A stretch of DNA of 64,000 nt from DASWTL01 sp035575925 (GTDB taxonomy: Bacteria > Bacteroidota > Bacteroidia > Sphingobacteriales > Sphingobacteriaceae), in NCBI GenBank assembly GCA_035575925.1, contig DATLXK010000012.1:1-64000 (forward strand), written 5' to 3'. A program made the translations under genes and the position numbers. Each line of letters opens with the position of its first letter. The stretch's first letter is position 1. The notes under the pieces are model-generated. The model made no database searches, was not told where the DNA came from, and saw only the letters and a program-made list of their open reading frames with translations. This document shows positions 7,755 through 16,986 of the stretch, piece by piece.

Positions 7755-10700
7755 ATGAGAAAAATCTCTACTCTGTTTTTTTTACCCCTTTTTCTACTCT
7801 TCACCTTAATTGTTAATGCACAGGAAAAAGTTGTAAATGGGAAAGTTACTATTGCCGAGGACGGAACAGCTCTCCCGGGAGTAAGTGTCAAAGTAAAAGG
7901 CACCAATGCCGGAACTACCACAGACCCAAATGGAAATTACAGAATTCAGGCACCTAATGAAGATGCGGTTTTGGTATTTAGTTTTATAGGATTTACGGCA
8001 CAGGAGGTACGTGTTGGTAATCAGAATACAATTAATGTTTCCATGGCTTCAGACAGCAGGCAGTTGGAAGAAGTAGTAGTAACAACGGCTCTTGGTATTA
8101 AGCGTGAGCAACGCTCCCTGGGCTATACCGCTCAATCCGTAAGCGGAGACGCGCTAACTGAAAACAGACAAGCAAACATAGTAAACGCATTGCAGGGAAA
8201 AGTTGCAGGTGTAACTATCAGCAGTACGGGCGGAGCTCCGGGTCAGGGTGCCAGGATCCAGATTCGCGGAGTTAACTCAATTGATCCTAGCCGTGACAAT
8301 CAACCGTTGTTTGTAATAGACGGTATTTTTATGGATAACAGCACTTCAACACAAGGATCTGGTGCCGCTGCAAGAGGTATGAGTAACCGGGCTGTAGATA
8401 TTAATCCCGACGACATTGAATCCATGAATATCCTTCGTGGTGGTGCAGCTACTGCATTATATGGGCTACGTGGCGCTAATGGGGTAGTTGTAATTAATAC
8501 CAAATCCGGAAAAGCCGGAGCGATTAAAATAAACTACCAAAGCACCTACGGTGTTGAAAATGTAAACACGATGCCTGAAATACAAAGTACTTATTCTCAG
8601 GGCTTTAAAGGCAAATACAACTCGAATGATTTTTGGCCATCTTGGGGTCCTACAGTTGCAGAAGCTATCAAATTAGATCCAACCCATCCTGCCCAGTTAT
8701 ATAATCATGTGCGCGATGCCTTTACGACAGGTAATCAGTTTCGCAATGGTATAACCGTGTCCGGAGGATCAGAGAAAGTGACTTTTCTTACTTCTGTATC
8801 TCAACTTAATCATAATGGTGTGCTGCCTTCTACCAATTTTAAAAATTATCAGGGCCGATTAAACACCACTTTTAAACCAAGTGACAAATTTAATGCAGGT
8901 GCATCTCTAAATGTTACCAATTCAGGCGGTTATCGCTCTAATGCGGGAGTTTACGTTGAGCGATTAATTTATTGGTCAGGCCGTCATGATGTAAATGATT
9001 TCAGATTAGAAAACGGAACAATGAAATCTTACGGAGGTACTACCAACCCTCGTTATGTAGCGGAAACTAACCGGTTTAAGGATGATGTTCTGAGAATGAT
9101 AGGAAATGCTAATTTCTCTTATCAGCCTATGAAATGGCTCAACGTTTCTTACCGGGCAGGTATCGATACTTATCGTGACAGCCGGTTGGGTACAGCCCCA
9201 GGCTTTCAGGGCTTAGTAGGCGAGCGCTTAGTTAATGATAACGGTATTAGTGCTGCGCCCGGACTAGGGCTTGTTAACGTTTATGGCAATAATTTCCGAG
9301 GCCTGAACAGTACATTAATAGCAAGTTTGAGTCACGACGTTTCTAAGTCACTCAGTGGCACTTTCCGTGTAGGACATGATTATTACGACAGAAACACTTA
9401 CAGAAGTGCTTCTGAAGGCGCTGATCTGACAATATATGACTTTTATAATCTAGGTAATGCCAAAATACTTACAGGAGGCACTTTCCAGGAAAAATACCGG
9501 CTCATGGGTGTTTTTGGTGAACTATCATTAGACTTTAGGAAGTACCTTTATTTAACTTTAACCGGCAGAAACGATATTACATCCTCATTGGAATCTCCCA
9601 ATAATTCTTTTTTCTATCCATCAGCCAGTGTAAGTTATATCTTCTCAGATCATTTTCGGTTACCAGCAGCAATAAGCTACGGGAAAGTTAATTTCTCGTA
9701 TGCTCAAATTGGAAAAGATGCCGACCCCTACGCAACAAGCAGAGGTTTCGCAAATTATACTGGCTTACCTCCTGGTTCTACAGGGTTTACCAGACCTGCT
9801 TTATTGGGAGATCCTCAGCTTAAACCAGAATTTACAAATACATTTGAAGGTGGACTGAGCATGAACTTTTTAAACGGGAAAGTTGGATTTGACGCAAATT
9901 ATTATCATTCCCTAAGTAAAGATCAGATCATTAAAGCGCCTGTATCTTCGGCAACGGGATATGCAACAGCATCCGTGAACGCTGGCAGCATGCGTAATAA
10001 AGGTATTGAATTAACACTCAGAGGTACTCCTGTAAAGGGAAATAATTTTTCCTGGGAAACCAGCTTAAACTATTCTGCTAACCGTAATAAAATTGTATCT
10101 ATCAGACCAGATCTGACTGAAATCAGTGCCGCTTCTGAGCATGGTTATCTTAACGCTACAGTAACCATGAAACTAATTCCGGGTGAGGCTTATGGTACAT
10201 TGTACGGCACGGAATTTAAGCGGTATTTCACTCCAGCGGAGATTGCTGCCGGGTTAGATAAGTCAAAAGAGGCAAGTGATCCATCTCGTCCATTACTAAT
10301 TGGAGCGAATGGCTTTCCAATACTTGGCGCTACAGCAGATCAAAAGAAACTGGGCAATGTGCAGCCTGATTGGATAGGCGGATGGAACAATACTTTTCGT
10401 TATAAAGGTGTTTCCTTAAATATGTTAGTTGATGCTCGTGTCGGTCAGGACCGGTACAATCAATTAGCTAACTACTATTCTGCTTTCGGAATCGCTAAAT
10501 CTACAGAAAACCGGATGGATTACCGTCTTTTCGAAGGAGTGTTAGCTAATGGAACACCTAACACTAAGGAGGTGTGGTTAGGACAAGGCATAGATCCTAA
10601 AACCGGTTTCGACTACCAGGATGGATATTACAGATATTATGACAGAGGTGTATCTGAAAACTTCGTTGAGGATGCTTCATGGGTAAGGTTGAGATCTTTA

Positions 10701-10919
10701 TCATTAGGTTACGATCTGCCTAAAAACTGGCTGCAGAGAGGCTTCATTAAAGATGCAAACTTGTCGGTGACTGGAAACAACCTGTTACTATGGACTAAAT
10801 ACAGCGGTTTTGACCCGGAAAGCACTACTACAAACAGTGGATCTAATGTTGAGGCGTTTTCTGGTATGACCTATCCTGCTGTAAGGAGCTTCCTGTTATC
10901 ACTAAATGTTGGATTTTAA
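7755..10919 (+). CDS. SusC/RagA-type TonB-dependent outer-membrane transporter
   Basis: 1054 residues with a signal peptide (TLFFLPLFLLFTLIVNAQ). The CarboxypepD_reg-like domain follows (NGKVTIAEDGTALPGVSVKVKGT), then the plug (RQANIVNALQGKVAGV, IQIRGVNSI, LFVIDGI, ILRGGAATALYG, GANGVVVINTK) and a long beta-barrel ending in an aromatic strand (SFLLSLNVGF). SusC proteins import ligands across the outer membrane with a SusD partner. The partner gene starts 12 bases downstream. No glycoside hydrolase or dedicated regulator adjoins this pair, so the ligand could be a peptide, a glycan or something else. It is separate from the large minus-strand locus. Confidence 0.95.
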   Translation: MRKISTLFFLPLFLLFTLIVNAQEKVVNGKVTIAEDGTALPGVSVKVKGTNAGTTTDPNGNYRIQAPNEDAVLVFSFIGFTAQEVRVGNQNTINVSMASDSRQLEEVVVTTALGIKREQRSLGYTAQSVSGDALTENRQANIVNALQGKVAGVTISSTGGAPGQGARIQIRGVNSIDPSRDNQPLFVIDGIFMDNSTSTQGSGAAARGMSNRAVDINPDDIESMNILRGGAATALYGLRGANGVVVINTKSGKAGAIKINYQSTYGVENVNTMPEIQSTYSQGFKGKYNSNDFWPSWGPTVAEAIKLDPTHPAQLYNHVRDAFTTGNQFRNGITVSGGSEKVTFLTSVSQLNHNGVLPSTNFKNYQGRLNTTFKPSDKFNAGASLNVTNSGGYRSNAGVYVERLIYWSGRHDVNDFRLENGTMKSYGGTTNPRYVAETNRFKDDVLRMIGNANFSYQPMKWLNVSYRAGIDTYRDSRLGTAPGFQGLVGERLVNDNGISAAPGLGLVNVYGNNFRGLNSTLIASLSHDVSKSLSGTFRVGHDYYDRNTYRSASEGADLTIYDFYNLGNAKILTGGTFQEKYRLMGVFGELSLDFRKYLYLTLTGRNDITSSLESPNNSFFYPSASVSYIFSDHFRLPAAISYGKVNFSYAQIGKDADPYATSRGFANYTGLPPGSTGFTRPALLGDPQLKPEFTNTFEGGLSMNFLNGKVGFDANYYHSLSKDQIIKAPVSSATGYATASVNAGSMRNKGIELTLRGTPVKGNNFSWETSLNYSANRNKIVSIRPDLTEISAASEHGYLNATVTMKLIPGEAYGTLYGTEFKRYFTPAEIAAGLDKSKEASDPSRPLLIGANGFPILGATADQKKLGNVQPDWIGGWNNTFRYKGVSLNMLVDARVGQDRYNQLANYYSAFGIAKSTENRMDYRLFEGVLANGTPNTKEVWLGQGIDPKTGFDYQDGYYRYYDRGVSENFVEDASWVRLRSLSLGYDLPKNWLQRGFIKDANLSVTGNNLLLWTKYSGFDPESTTTNSGSNVEAFSGMTYPAVRSFLLSLNVGF

Positions 10920-10931
10920 GATATTACTATA

Positions 10932-12362
10932 ATGAAAAAATATAATAAGATAGCTATTCTATTCATGTTGATTGGAGTGGTCGGAATAAGCCAGGGATGT
11001 AAAGATCAATTTGATCTTGGTGAAAATCCCAATCTCGTTGCGAGGCCGTCAATAAATTCGCTGCTGTCCACTTCTACACAGAAAGCGGGCTTAAATACGC
11101 AACGGATTGCCAGTTTTAATACATTTTACTCACAGTATCAGGCAAGCCCAACAGGTGGTTCCGCAGTAGATACCTATCAGATAACCGACAATTCCTCTCA
11201 ATGGGAGAACTCATATTATGCGATGGCCGATCTGTCTGATATGATACAGCTTGCCTCAACCTCTGGCGCTACAGAGCACCTGGGTGTAGGGCAACTATTA
11301 ATGGCGTATACTTTAGGCCTTGTTGCTGATACCTGGGGAAGCGCCCCGTATACAGATGCATTTGGCCTTACTGTTACACTTACCCCTAAATACGACTCTG
11401 AAGAAGCTCTCTATCAAACGTCGTTGTCATTAATCAATGAGAGTATCGTTAACCTTCAAAAAACCACTGCACCTATAAGACTTAGTGCAACATCGGATTT
11501 GATTCATAAAGGCGATAGAGAAGCTTGGCTAAGAACAGCATACGGCATACAAGCCAGATTTTTGAATAAAATTTCAAAAAAGGGAAGCTATAGTCCTGCT
11601 GCGGTATTGGCGGCTGTTGATAAATCATACAAAGCGAATACACAGGATGCCACTATGGGTGCTTTTAGCGGGATTAATCCATGGGCCCAATTGGCGGTGA
11701 GTAACGCAAGCAATCTACTTGGAGGCTGGTTAGGCGAAAACTTTATTAATCATTTGAATGGTACTACTTATGGTATTGTTGATCCAAGAATTGCCAAGAT
11801 TACTGACAAAACTGTTACTGGAACCTATGTAGGTACACGTAATGGCCGAGGAAATACCGGTGCTGCAAATACCATTCGGGATGAAAACTACATCAGTGTA
11901 AATTCGCCTGTTACAAGCAGAACTGCTCCAATTTTCATACTCACTTACCCTGAGATAAAGTTTATCGAAGCTGAAGCTGCTTTAAGGTCTGGCCCTGCTG
12001 GTCGGGTAAGAGCTCATGCGGCATATATTGAAGGGATCCAAGCTCATATGAATAGACTTGAGGTTCCTGCAGCAGAAAGAGATGCATATTTGGCAACTCC
12101 ATCGGTTAAAGTGGATGCAGCAACTTTAACATTGGGTCTTATATTTAAAGAGAAATATGTTGCAACATATCTTAGCCCTGAAGCCTGGAATGATTTGCGC
12201 AGAAATGATTACCAATATAAAGATTTCAAATTGCCTGACGGTGCTGTATTGACAACATTTATACGCCGGGTAGCTTACCCTATTACAGAAAGATCTAAAA
12301 ACGGGTCTAATGTTCCGGCTGAAGTGCCATTAAATACTCCACTGTGGTGGGATAAACCTTAG
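10932..12362 (+). CDS. SusD/RagB-type surface lipoprotein (SusD-like_2 type)
   Basis: 476 residues, lipoprotein signal with the lipid-bearing cysteine at 23 (GISQGCKD). TPR-like helices and motifs of the SusD-like_2 family are visible: DLGENPN near the N-terminus, ALGLVADTWGSAPYTDAF-like sequence near residue 130, ILTYPEIKFIEAEAALR and a C-terminal WNDLRRND. It should form the lid of the SusC barrel encoded just upstream. Its sequence type differs from the SusD at 55234, so the two import systems are not recent duplicates of each other. Confidence 0.93.
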   Translation: MKKYNKIAILFMLIGVVGISQGCKDQFDLGENPNLVARPSINSLLSTSTQKAGLNTQRIASFNTFYSQYQASPTGGSAVDTYQITDNSSQWENSYYAMADLSDMIQLASTSGATEHLGVGQLLMAYTLGLVADTWGSAPYTDAFGLTVTLTPKYDSEEALYQTSLSLINESIVNLQKTTAPIRLSATSDLIHKGDREAWLRTAYGIQARFLNKISKKGSYSPAAVLAAVDKSYKANTQDATMGAFSGINPWAQLAVSNASNLLGGWLGENFINHLNGTTYGIVDPRIAKITDKTVTGTYVGTRNGRGNTGAANTIRDENYISVNSPVTSRTAPIFILTYPEIKFIEAEAALRSGPAGRVRAHAAYIEGIQAHMNRLEVPAAERDAYLATPSVKVDAATLTLGLIFKEKYVATYLSPEAWNDLRRNDYQYKDFKLPDGAVLTTFIRRVAYPITERSKNGSNVPAEVPLNTPLWWDKP

Positions 12363-12381
12363 TATTATAGCTAAGGTAAAA

Positions 12382-12397
12382 CCGCAATGCATTGCGG
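12382..12397. repeat. 16-bp perfect palindrome CCGCAATGCATTGCGG
   Basis: A perfectly self-complementary 16-mer lies 20 bases after the susD stop and just ahead of the terminator hairpin. It has no loop, so it is more likely a protein site or part of the transcript end than a stable hairpin. No second copy was noticed. Confidence 0.4.
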
Positions 12398-12410
12398 CTC
12401 ACTTTATTGA

Positions 12411-12440
12411 AAGCCTTGATCAATAGATCAGGGCTTTTTT
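12411..12440 (+). terminator. Rho-independent terminator of the first susCD operon
   Basis: Stem AAGCCTTGATC / GATCAGGGCTT (11 pairs, one G-T wobble) with loop AATA, followed directly by a run of T. It sits about 50 bases after the SusD stop codon. Confidence 0.85.
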
Positions 12441-12509
12441 ATGAGCCAACACGTATAGCTTCAGATATAAAATTTGACTACTTTTATTACTATAAATTAA
12501 GTTTAGTAT

Positions 12510-13409
12510 ATGGTTAGCGCATTACAATTTATAATATCCTTTATTACCATTCTGGTTATGCCGGTGTCCACGCAAAGCATAAATAACGAAAAGCTGAAGA
12601 AACAGATCAGCGACGAACTTGCAAAACAGCCGGGAGTTTATGCTGTGGCCTTCAAGAACTTGTCAACCGGGGAAGAATTGCTGATAAATGAGCACTTTAG
12701 CTACCATGCGGCAAGTACAATGAAAACCCCCGTACTTATTGAAGCTTATAAACAAGCCGCAGCAAATAAATTTGCCCTTACCGACTCTATCCTGATACAT
12801 AATGAGTTTAAGAGCATTGTGGACGGGAGTGTATATTCATTAGATCTGAAAGATGACAGCGAGCCGGAGCTTTATGCAAAGGTCGGTTCGAAAGTTCCGC
12901 TGAAAGAATTGCTTTATCAAATGATCATCAGAAGCAGCAACCTGGCAACAAACCTCATGATCGAACTTGTCGGAGCGAAAAATGTAACTAAAACTATGCG
13001 CAGACTGGGTGCAAAAAACACCCATGTTTTACGCGGCGTTGAAGACAGCAAGGCTTATCAGAAAGGTTTGAGCAATACGTTAACAGCCTATGATTTGATG
13101 CGGATATTTACCCGCCTTGCGGAGGGAAAGGTAGTAAACAAGGATGCTTCTGAACAAATGATTACTATCCTGCTCGACCAAAAATTTAAAGACCTAATCC
13201 CGGCAAAGCTTCCTGCAGAGGTTAAGGTGGCTCATAAAACAGGCTGGATAACAGGAACACGTCACGACTCAGGAATTGTTTATTTGCCTGACGGGAGAAA
13301 ATATGTCCTGGTATTAATGTCGAAAGGAATAACTGATGATAAGGCTGGTATCCATGCAATGGCTACAGTTTCACGATTAATTTATGACCATGTTATTGGT
13401 AAAAAATGA
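12510..13409 (+). CDS. Serine hydrolase, class A beta-lactamase-like fold
   Basis: 299 residues with a hydrophobic N-terminus that could be a signal peptide. The active-site serine is in S-T-M-K (residues 69-72), the second motif appears as S-S-N (about 143-145) in place of S-D-N, and K-T-G is near residue 242. This is the set of the penicillin-recognising beta-lactamase-like family. The region before KTG lacks an obvious class A omega-loop glutamate, so true beta-lactamase activity is doubtful; a peptidase or esterase role is equally possible. It is a stand-alone gene between terminators. Confidence 0.8.
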   Translation: MVSALQFIISFITILVMPVSTQSINNEKLKKQISDELAKQPGVYAVAFKNLSTGEELLINEHFSYHAASTMKTPVLIEAYKQAAANKFALTDSILIHNEFKSIVDGSVYSLDLKDDSEPELYAKVGSKVPLKELLYQMIIRSSNLATNLMIELVGAKNVTKTMRRLGAKNTHVLRGVEDSKAYQKGLSNTLTAYDLMRIFTRLAEGKVVNKDASEQMITILLDQKFKDLIPAKLPAEVKVAHKTGWITGTRHDSGIVYLPDGRKYVLVLMSKGITDDKAGIHAMATVSRLIYDHVIGKK

Positions 13410-13462
13410 TGGATCTATGTCTTTTAGATTAGCAAATATTTAAAATGGATAAACTTAAAAGC

Positions 13463-13487
13463 CCCCTTTGCATAATGCAAAGAGGGG
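13463..13487. terminator. Possible bidirectional terminator hairpin
   Basis: CCCCTTTGCA / TGCAAAGAGGGG with a three-base loop and one bulge. On the minus strand it is followed by CTTTTAAG, so it could end the toxin-antitoxin transcript. The T tract is short. Its right arm overlaps the first 18-bp direct repeat. Confidence 0.4.
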
Positions 13488-13502
13488 AAGAATATCCAAA
13501 CG
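13485..13502. repeat. 18-bp direct repeat, left copy
   Basis: GGGAAGAATATCCAAACG occurs here and again, identical, at 14297-14314. The two copies bracket the toxin-antitoxin pair and its terminator. Confidence 0.75.
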
Positions 13503-13522
13503 CTTATCAATTGTTTTTCAGA

Positions 13523-13851
13523 TTAAAGTGGAATCTGCTTTAATAAAAGCTGTATTTCTTTATCGGTGATATTCGATTGTTCAGACTTATCAAATATGGT
13601 CAGCAAAATCACAGTAGTATTCTGAATGTATAAATGCGTAATTATTCTGGCACCGCCGCTTTTACCTTTTCCTTTACTGGATATAGAAAGTCTTATTTTA
13701 TAAGAGTTATTACCTAATGAGGTACCTTGTTCTGGGTTTAGTTTTAAAGAACTGATCAATACGTTCAATTCTTGTCTTAGCGAAGGATACTTTTTAAGAG
13801 ACGTTTTGCCTGTTTATCAAAAGTATGTATAGTGATTACACTATAGTTCAT
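13523..13851 (-). pseudogene. RelE/ParE-type toxin, frameshifted
   Basis: The C-terminal two thirds are open from about 13768 down to 13523 and match RelE/HigB-like toxins: LKLNPEQGTSLGNN-x-YKIRL, SSKGKGKSGGARIIT, then LLTIFDKSE. The expected N-terminus is present in another frame from the ATG at 13849-13851 (MNYSVITIHTFDKQAKRLLK), and the frames join at a run of five T at 13791-13795. One extra base there would give a full 110-residue toxin. Such toxins cleave ribosome-bound mRNA. The start overlaps the antitoxin stop by 11 bases, typical of a TA operon. It is either a disabled toxin or an error in a homopolymer. Confidence 0.75.
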
Positions 13852-14047
13852 TAAGTAGTTCTTCAGCGGGTCTGCCTTTGATTTTACCTTCTTTGATCTG
13901 TTTAACTTCTTCTACAGCATCTTTTAATTCATTTAAGAACACTACATTACTTTCTGTAAGCGGTTTTGCCTTCACATAAGAAAAATCTTTCAATAATTCC
14001 AGAAAGAAAGATGCCCTGTTATCTTTAATGTCCAATAATACTTTCAT
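13841..14047 (-). CDS. Antitoxin partner of the RelE-type toxin
   Basis: 68 residues starting MKVLLDIKDNRASFFLELL, with PLTESNV and a C-terminal EEVKQIKEGKIKGRPAEELLNEL. This matches the small antitoxins that precede RelE-type toxins in Bacteroidota. The N-terminal strand-helix region probably contacts DNA or dimerises, and the C-terminal helix should wrap the toxin. It is intact although the toxin gene downstream is frameshifted. Confidence 0.75.
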   Translation of the reverse strand: MKVLLDIKDNRASFFLELLKDFSYVKAKPLTESNVVFLNELKDAVEEVKQIKEGKIKGRPAEELLNEL

Positions 14048-14164
14048 GGCTTATCAAATTTGAGGTAAATTTACAGATTTATCGTCTGAATAAAAAGGAG
14101 AAAGCTAAATGATAGTCCACAACTTTTGTTCCTGATCCAAAGTATCCCCTAACAAATAAATGAA

Positions 14165-14200
14165 AAAAGCACGCAAGTAACTCGGTACTTGCGTGCTTTT
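14165..14200. terminator. Strong hairpin terminator
   Basis: A perfect 15-bp stem (AAAAGCACGCAAGTA with TACTTGCGTGCTTTT) and loop ACTCGG. A-rich and T-rich flanks allow it to work in both directions. No gene reads into it closely from the plus side, so it probably insulates the S41 peptidase transcript (minus) from the toxin-antitoxin operon. Confidence 0.75.
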
Positions 14201-14296
14201 GTACTCTCAACAATACAAATTTCCAAACATTTTATTAAAGATTTGGAAGTTTTATTGCATTTAATCGGTTAAATCGATGTTTTTCAAAAAGGCGGC

Positions 14297-14314
14297 GGGA
14301 AGAATATCCAAACG
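14297..14314. repeat. 18-bp direct repeat, right copy
   Basis: Second identical copy of GGGAAGAATATCCAAACG, 812 bases from the copy at 13485, same orientation. Confidence 0.75.
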
Positions 14315-14398
14315 TTATTTCTATTATCTTCAACATCAGCTTCCTTAGATGCCATTAAGCTCCGCCCTCCATTTAACAAAACTTACATTTACTGTTCA

Positions 14399-16112
14399 CT
14401 ATTTCCAGCTGTTTAAGATTTCCATCGCTTTTTCCAGCACTTCGTCCCTTCCATCCCTAATGCCCTCAATTGTAGGATTTACTTGAACATCAATTTTCAC
14501 GCCTACCCCCTGCGCATTCTTTCCATCGGGATAATACACGCCAAGTCCCGAAATATTACTATAGATGCCACCTGGAAAGTTCAGAATCGAGATATTTCCA
14601 TTAGCCCCAGAGGTCTGACTACCGATCACTTTGGCGTTTTTCACCTGTGCAAATGCCATCGCCACATATTCTGCGTGGCTCTGGGTCAACTCATTAACCA
14701 GTACGACCACTGGCAAATCTTCCCCAATCTTTCCTCCACCTCCAGCAAAATTTATTTTGGAAACAAAAAGTCCCGGACGGGCAACTACTGGATAGGAAAG
14801 TTTCACAAAGGGTGATGGTTTCGACTTTAGATCGTTGATGAGCGTCGTGATCAGGTTATCGCTTGGGTAGCACCGTAGGTCTACAATGATCCCCTTGAGC
14901 CTAGAGATTTGCTTCCTCATCTTTACGTAGTCCTTTTTATGGAATCCGCTAGAGCGGATATACATATAGCTGCCCCCCAGTATTTCATAGCCTTGCTGCC
15001 CAACAGCACCCGTAAACCGCTCGGTATGGAAGCGAACATTATAAGGGATTAGCTGCTGATTGACCACCAAAACCTTACCATTCCGTTCAACCCTCAGTTG
15101 CATTAGTGCAGAATCGCTTCTGAGCAGATGATAAATAGGAAGATCCCTTTTGGCAGAAGCCATATTCGAGGCAGGAACAATAGGCAGAAATTGCTTCACC
15201 AGATCAGCCGTCGTTACTCCGTTGACAGCCACAACTACATCTCCGGCACGGGCAAGCACCTGCGTGCCCGCGGAGTCGGCATAGTTGCTGGTGACTACTA
15301 ATTTATCCCCTGCAAAAATCGCCGCGAATGGCGTAATCCACTTTCCCAAGGACGCGGAGAATACCTTACTTCCAATGAATGCATGAGTGTCTCTAGTCGT
15401 TGAGATCAGCCTTGCCACAGCAAAGGCATACCCCTTTTTATCTCCGGCCAAAACCATTTGTGGAATGAACTCGCGCAGCACCTGTCCCCAGGGCCTTGCC
15501 ACTAGTTCCCGATTAGGTGAAAAATACTGCACCATGTTCCAATAACGCATGAGTCCCAATAGCCGAAGCCCGGCATTTGGGTATGCCTGGGAATTGTAAG
15601 TGATTTCGTGATCGAAGGAAGGGTTCTTCGCCAATTTAAGGCTGATATAATGGTTCGACTTATTGTTTATGTTGTCGCGGATAAATGCTAGCCGCTGCAA
15701 TAACGAAGCGCTAAATGCCGAGTTGGAAAAAAGGTCACCATAGTCAGGAACAAGAGTTACCTCCCCATTGATCTTTCTATCGCACCGTCTGCAGATTCCC
15801 ATTGGACCAAGTTCTAAAAGCCATTTTTCGATCACCGAAGAAAACCCGCTATCACTGCCGGCTGAAACCACCAATGGCAATATGCGTAAAAACTCCTGGT
15901 CAAAATCAGTCCTCCCTGAAGCAGCTGCAGCATGGTGGTACTTCAGAAAGCCCCATACCTGTCCGAAAAGCGCCAACCTTTCAATGTTTACAGGATTGAC
16001 GCCGATCGTATCTGAGGCAGCTACTGAATCAGGGCGGGCATGGCTTGAAACTCCTGTTCCAACCGAGCAGCAATCCCACACCTATACAAAAAAATTGCAA
16101 GCGCATTTTCAT
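14399..16112 (-). CDS. S41-family peptidase, signal peptide out of frame
   Basis: The main frame (16081 to 14399, about 560 residues) is a tail-specific-protease-like S41 peptidase: FGQVWGFLKYHH near the N-terminus, a PDZ-like part (LARAGDVVVAVNGV), GIIVDLRCYP, and the catalytic-serine region VNELTQSHAEYVA. The main frame has only a GTG start directly after a stop and no signal peptide. A good signal peptide (MKMRLQFFCIGVGLLLG) starts at ATG 16112 in another frame and runs into this region, so one base near 16055-16075 seems inserted. The gene looks more GC-rich than its neighbours and lies beside two tRNA genes, which hints at acquisition. Confidence 0.75.
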
Positions 16113-16371
16113 AAAAAAAGGATTGTAGCCAAGTTAGCCTACCCCAGAGAACTTTACAAAAAAGCAGCCCAGATTTAACCAAATTTAACATAACACTGGA
16201 AAAAGCCACTTCCTTATGTTCCAAACTGTCGACCCCCATTGCGGGCATCCTTATGTAAACCTTATCCCTTCGAACCATTTTGAAACTTTCCCGTTTAGTT
16301 CCGAAAGTGAGAATCAGACCTTAAAACACAATCTAAATTGCTTAAGTGAAGATTTAGAATTCTTTAAAAGC

Positions 16372-16405
16372 AAAAAACCCTCTTTACGGGCTGTAAAGAG
16401 GGTTT
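16372..16405 (-). terminator. Terminator after tRNA-Leu
   Basis: Stem AAACCCTCTTTAC / GTAAAGAGGGTTT (13 pairs, five-base loop). Read on the minus strand it is followed by a run of T (A run at 16372-16377). It starts 2 bases past the tRNA-Leu 3' end. Confidence 0.85.
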
Positions 16406-16406
16406 G

Positions 16407-16491
16407 TACTCAGAGCGGGAATCGAACCCGCACTCCTTTAACGGGAACAGGATTTTAAGTCCTGCGTGTCTACCAGTTCCACCATCTGAGC
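16407..16491 (-). tRNA. tRNA-Leu (anticodon TAA)
   Basis: 85 bases. Acceptor GCTCAGA pairs with TCTGAGT, the discriminator is A, and no CCA is encoded. The anticodon arm CAGGA-CTTAAAA-TCCTG gives TAA. A long variable arm and a T arm with GGTTCGATTCC are present, as expected for a leucine tRNA. Confidence 0.95.
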
Positions 16492-16512
16492 AGGTGTTAA
16501 CCTTTTAAAAAT

Positions 16513-16539
16513 AAATCCCTTCTTTGAGAGAAGGGATTT
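16513..16539 (-). terminator. Hairpin between tRNA-Gly and tRNA-Leu
   Basis: Perfect 11-bp stem AAATCCCTTCT / AGAAGGGATTT with loop TTGAG, followed on the minus strand by a T-rich tract. It starts 2 bases past the tRNA-Gly 3' end. It could terminate tRNA-Gly transcription or be a processing signal in a shared transcript. Confidence 0.65.
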
Positions 16540-16540
16540 G

Positions 16541-16613
<73 letters not shown>

Positions 16614-16986
16614 ATGTAGGTGAATGTTCCACCGGAATGCTCACGGCACAAATATAGACAGAAAAGGAGTTTAGTCAAGAAGTATTTTACTTTTTAATCA
16701 CCGGCTTATTATTACTTTAAATAAGGAAGATGATCATAGGCTTAGGGCTCCCGTAGAATTCACCAGGTTCTAACCAAAAAAGTTTCGCTTTTTGACTAAT
16801 ATGAGTATATTATTATTTCAAAGCCCAAATCTCTAACGTCTGAAACCCGTACCAAAAAATTGCTCCACGGTAAGGAAAGTGATGTTAAAGATGCTAATGA
16901 CGAGCAGTATGATTAGAAATACTGGAGAGAGTAGATCGGTAAAAGTCCCGAAAAAAAATAACCCGCTCCTCTTTTGTGTTTACTTT
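16614..16986. other. Intergenic region between tRNA-Gly and the PUL
   Basis: About 370 bases with no coding frame or clear terminator that I can support. It should contain the tRNA promoter just above 16613 and the 3' end of the PUL transcript near 16987. Confidence 0.45.

Larger units (their letters stand above)
14048..14398. other. Intergenic region between antitoxin and S41 peptidase genes
   Basis: About 350 bases without a coding frame I can support. It holds the strong hairpin at 14165-14200 and the right copy of the 18-bp direct repeat at 14297-14314. The promoter of the toxin-antitoxin operon should lie just above 14047. Confidence 0.5.

Noticed and set aside
12510..13409. True class A beta-lactamase
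   Set aside because: SxxK and KTG are present, but the second motif is SSN and no clear omega-loop glutamate is seen, so only a serine hydrolase is claimed.
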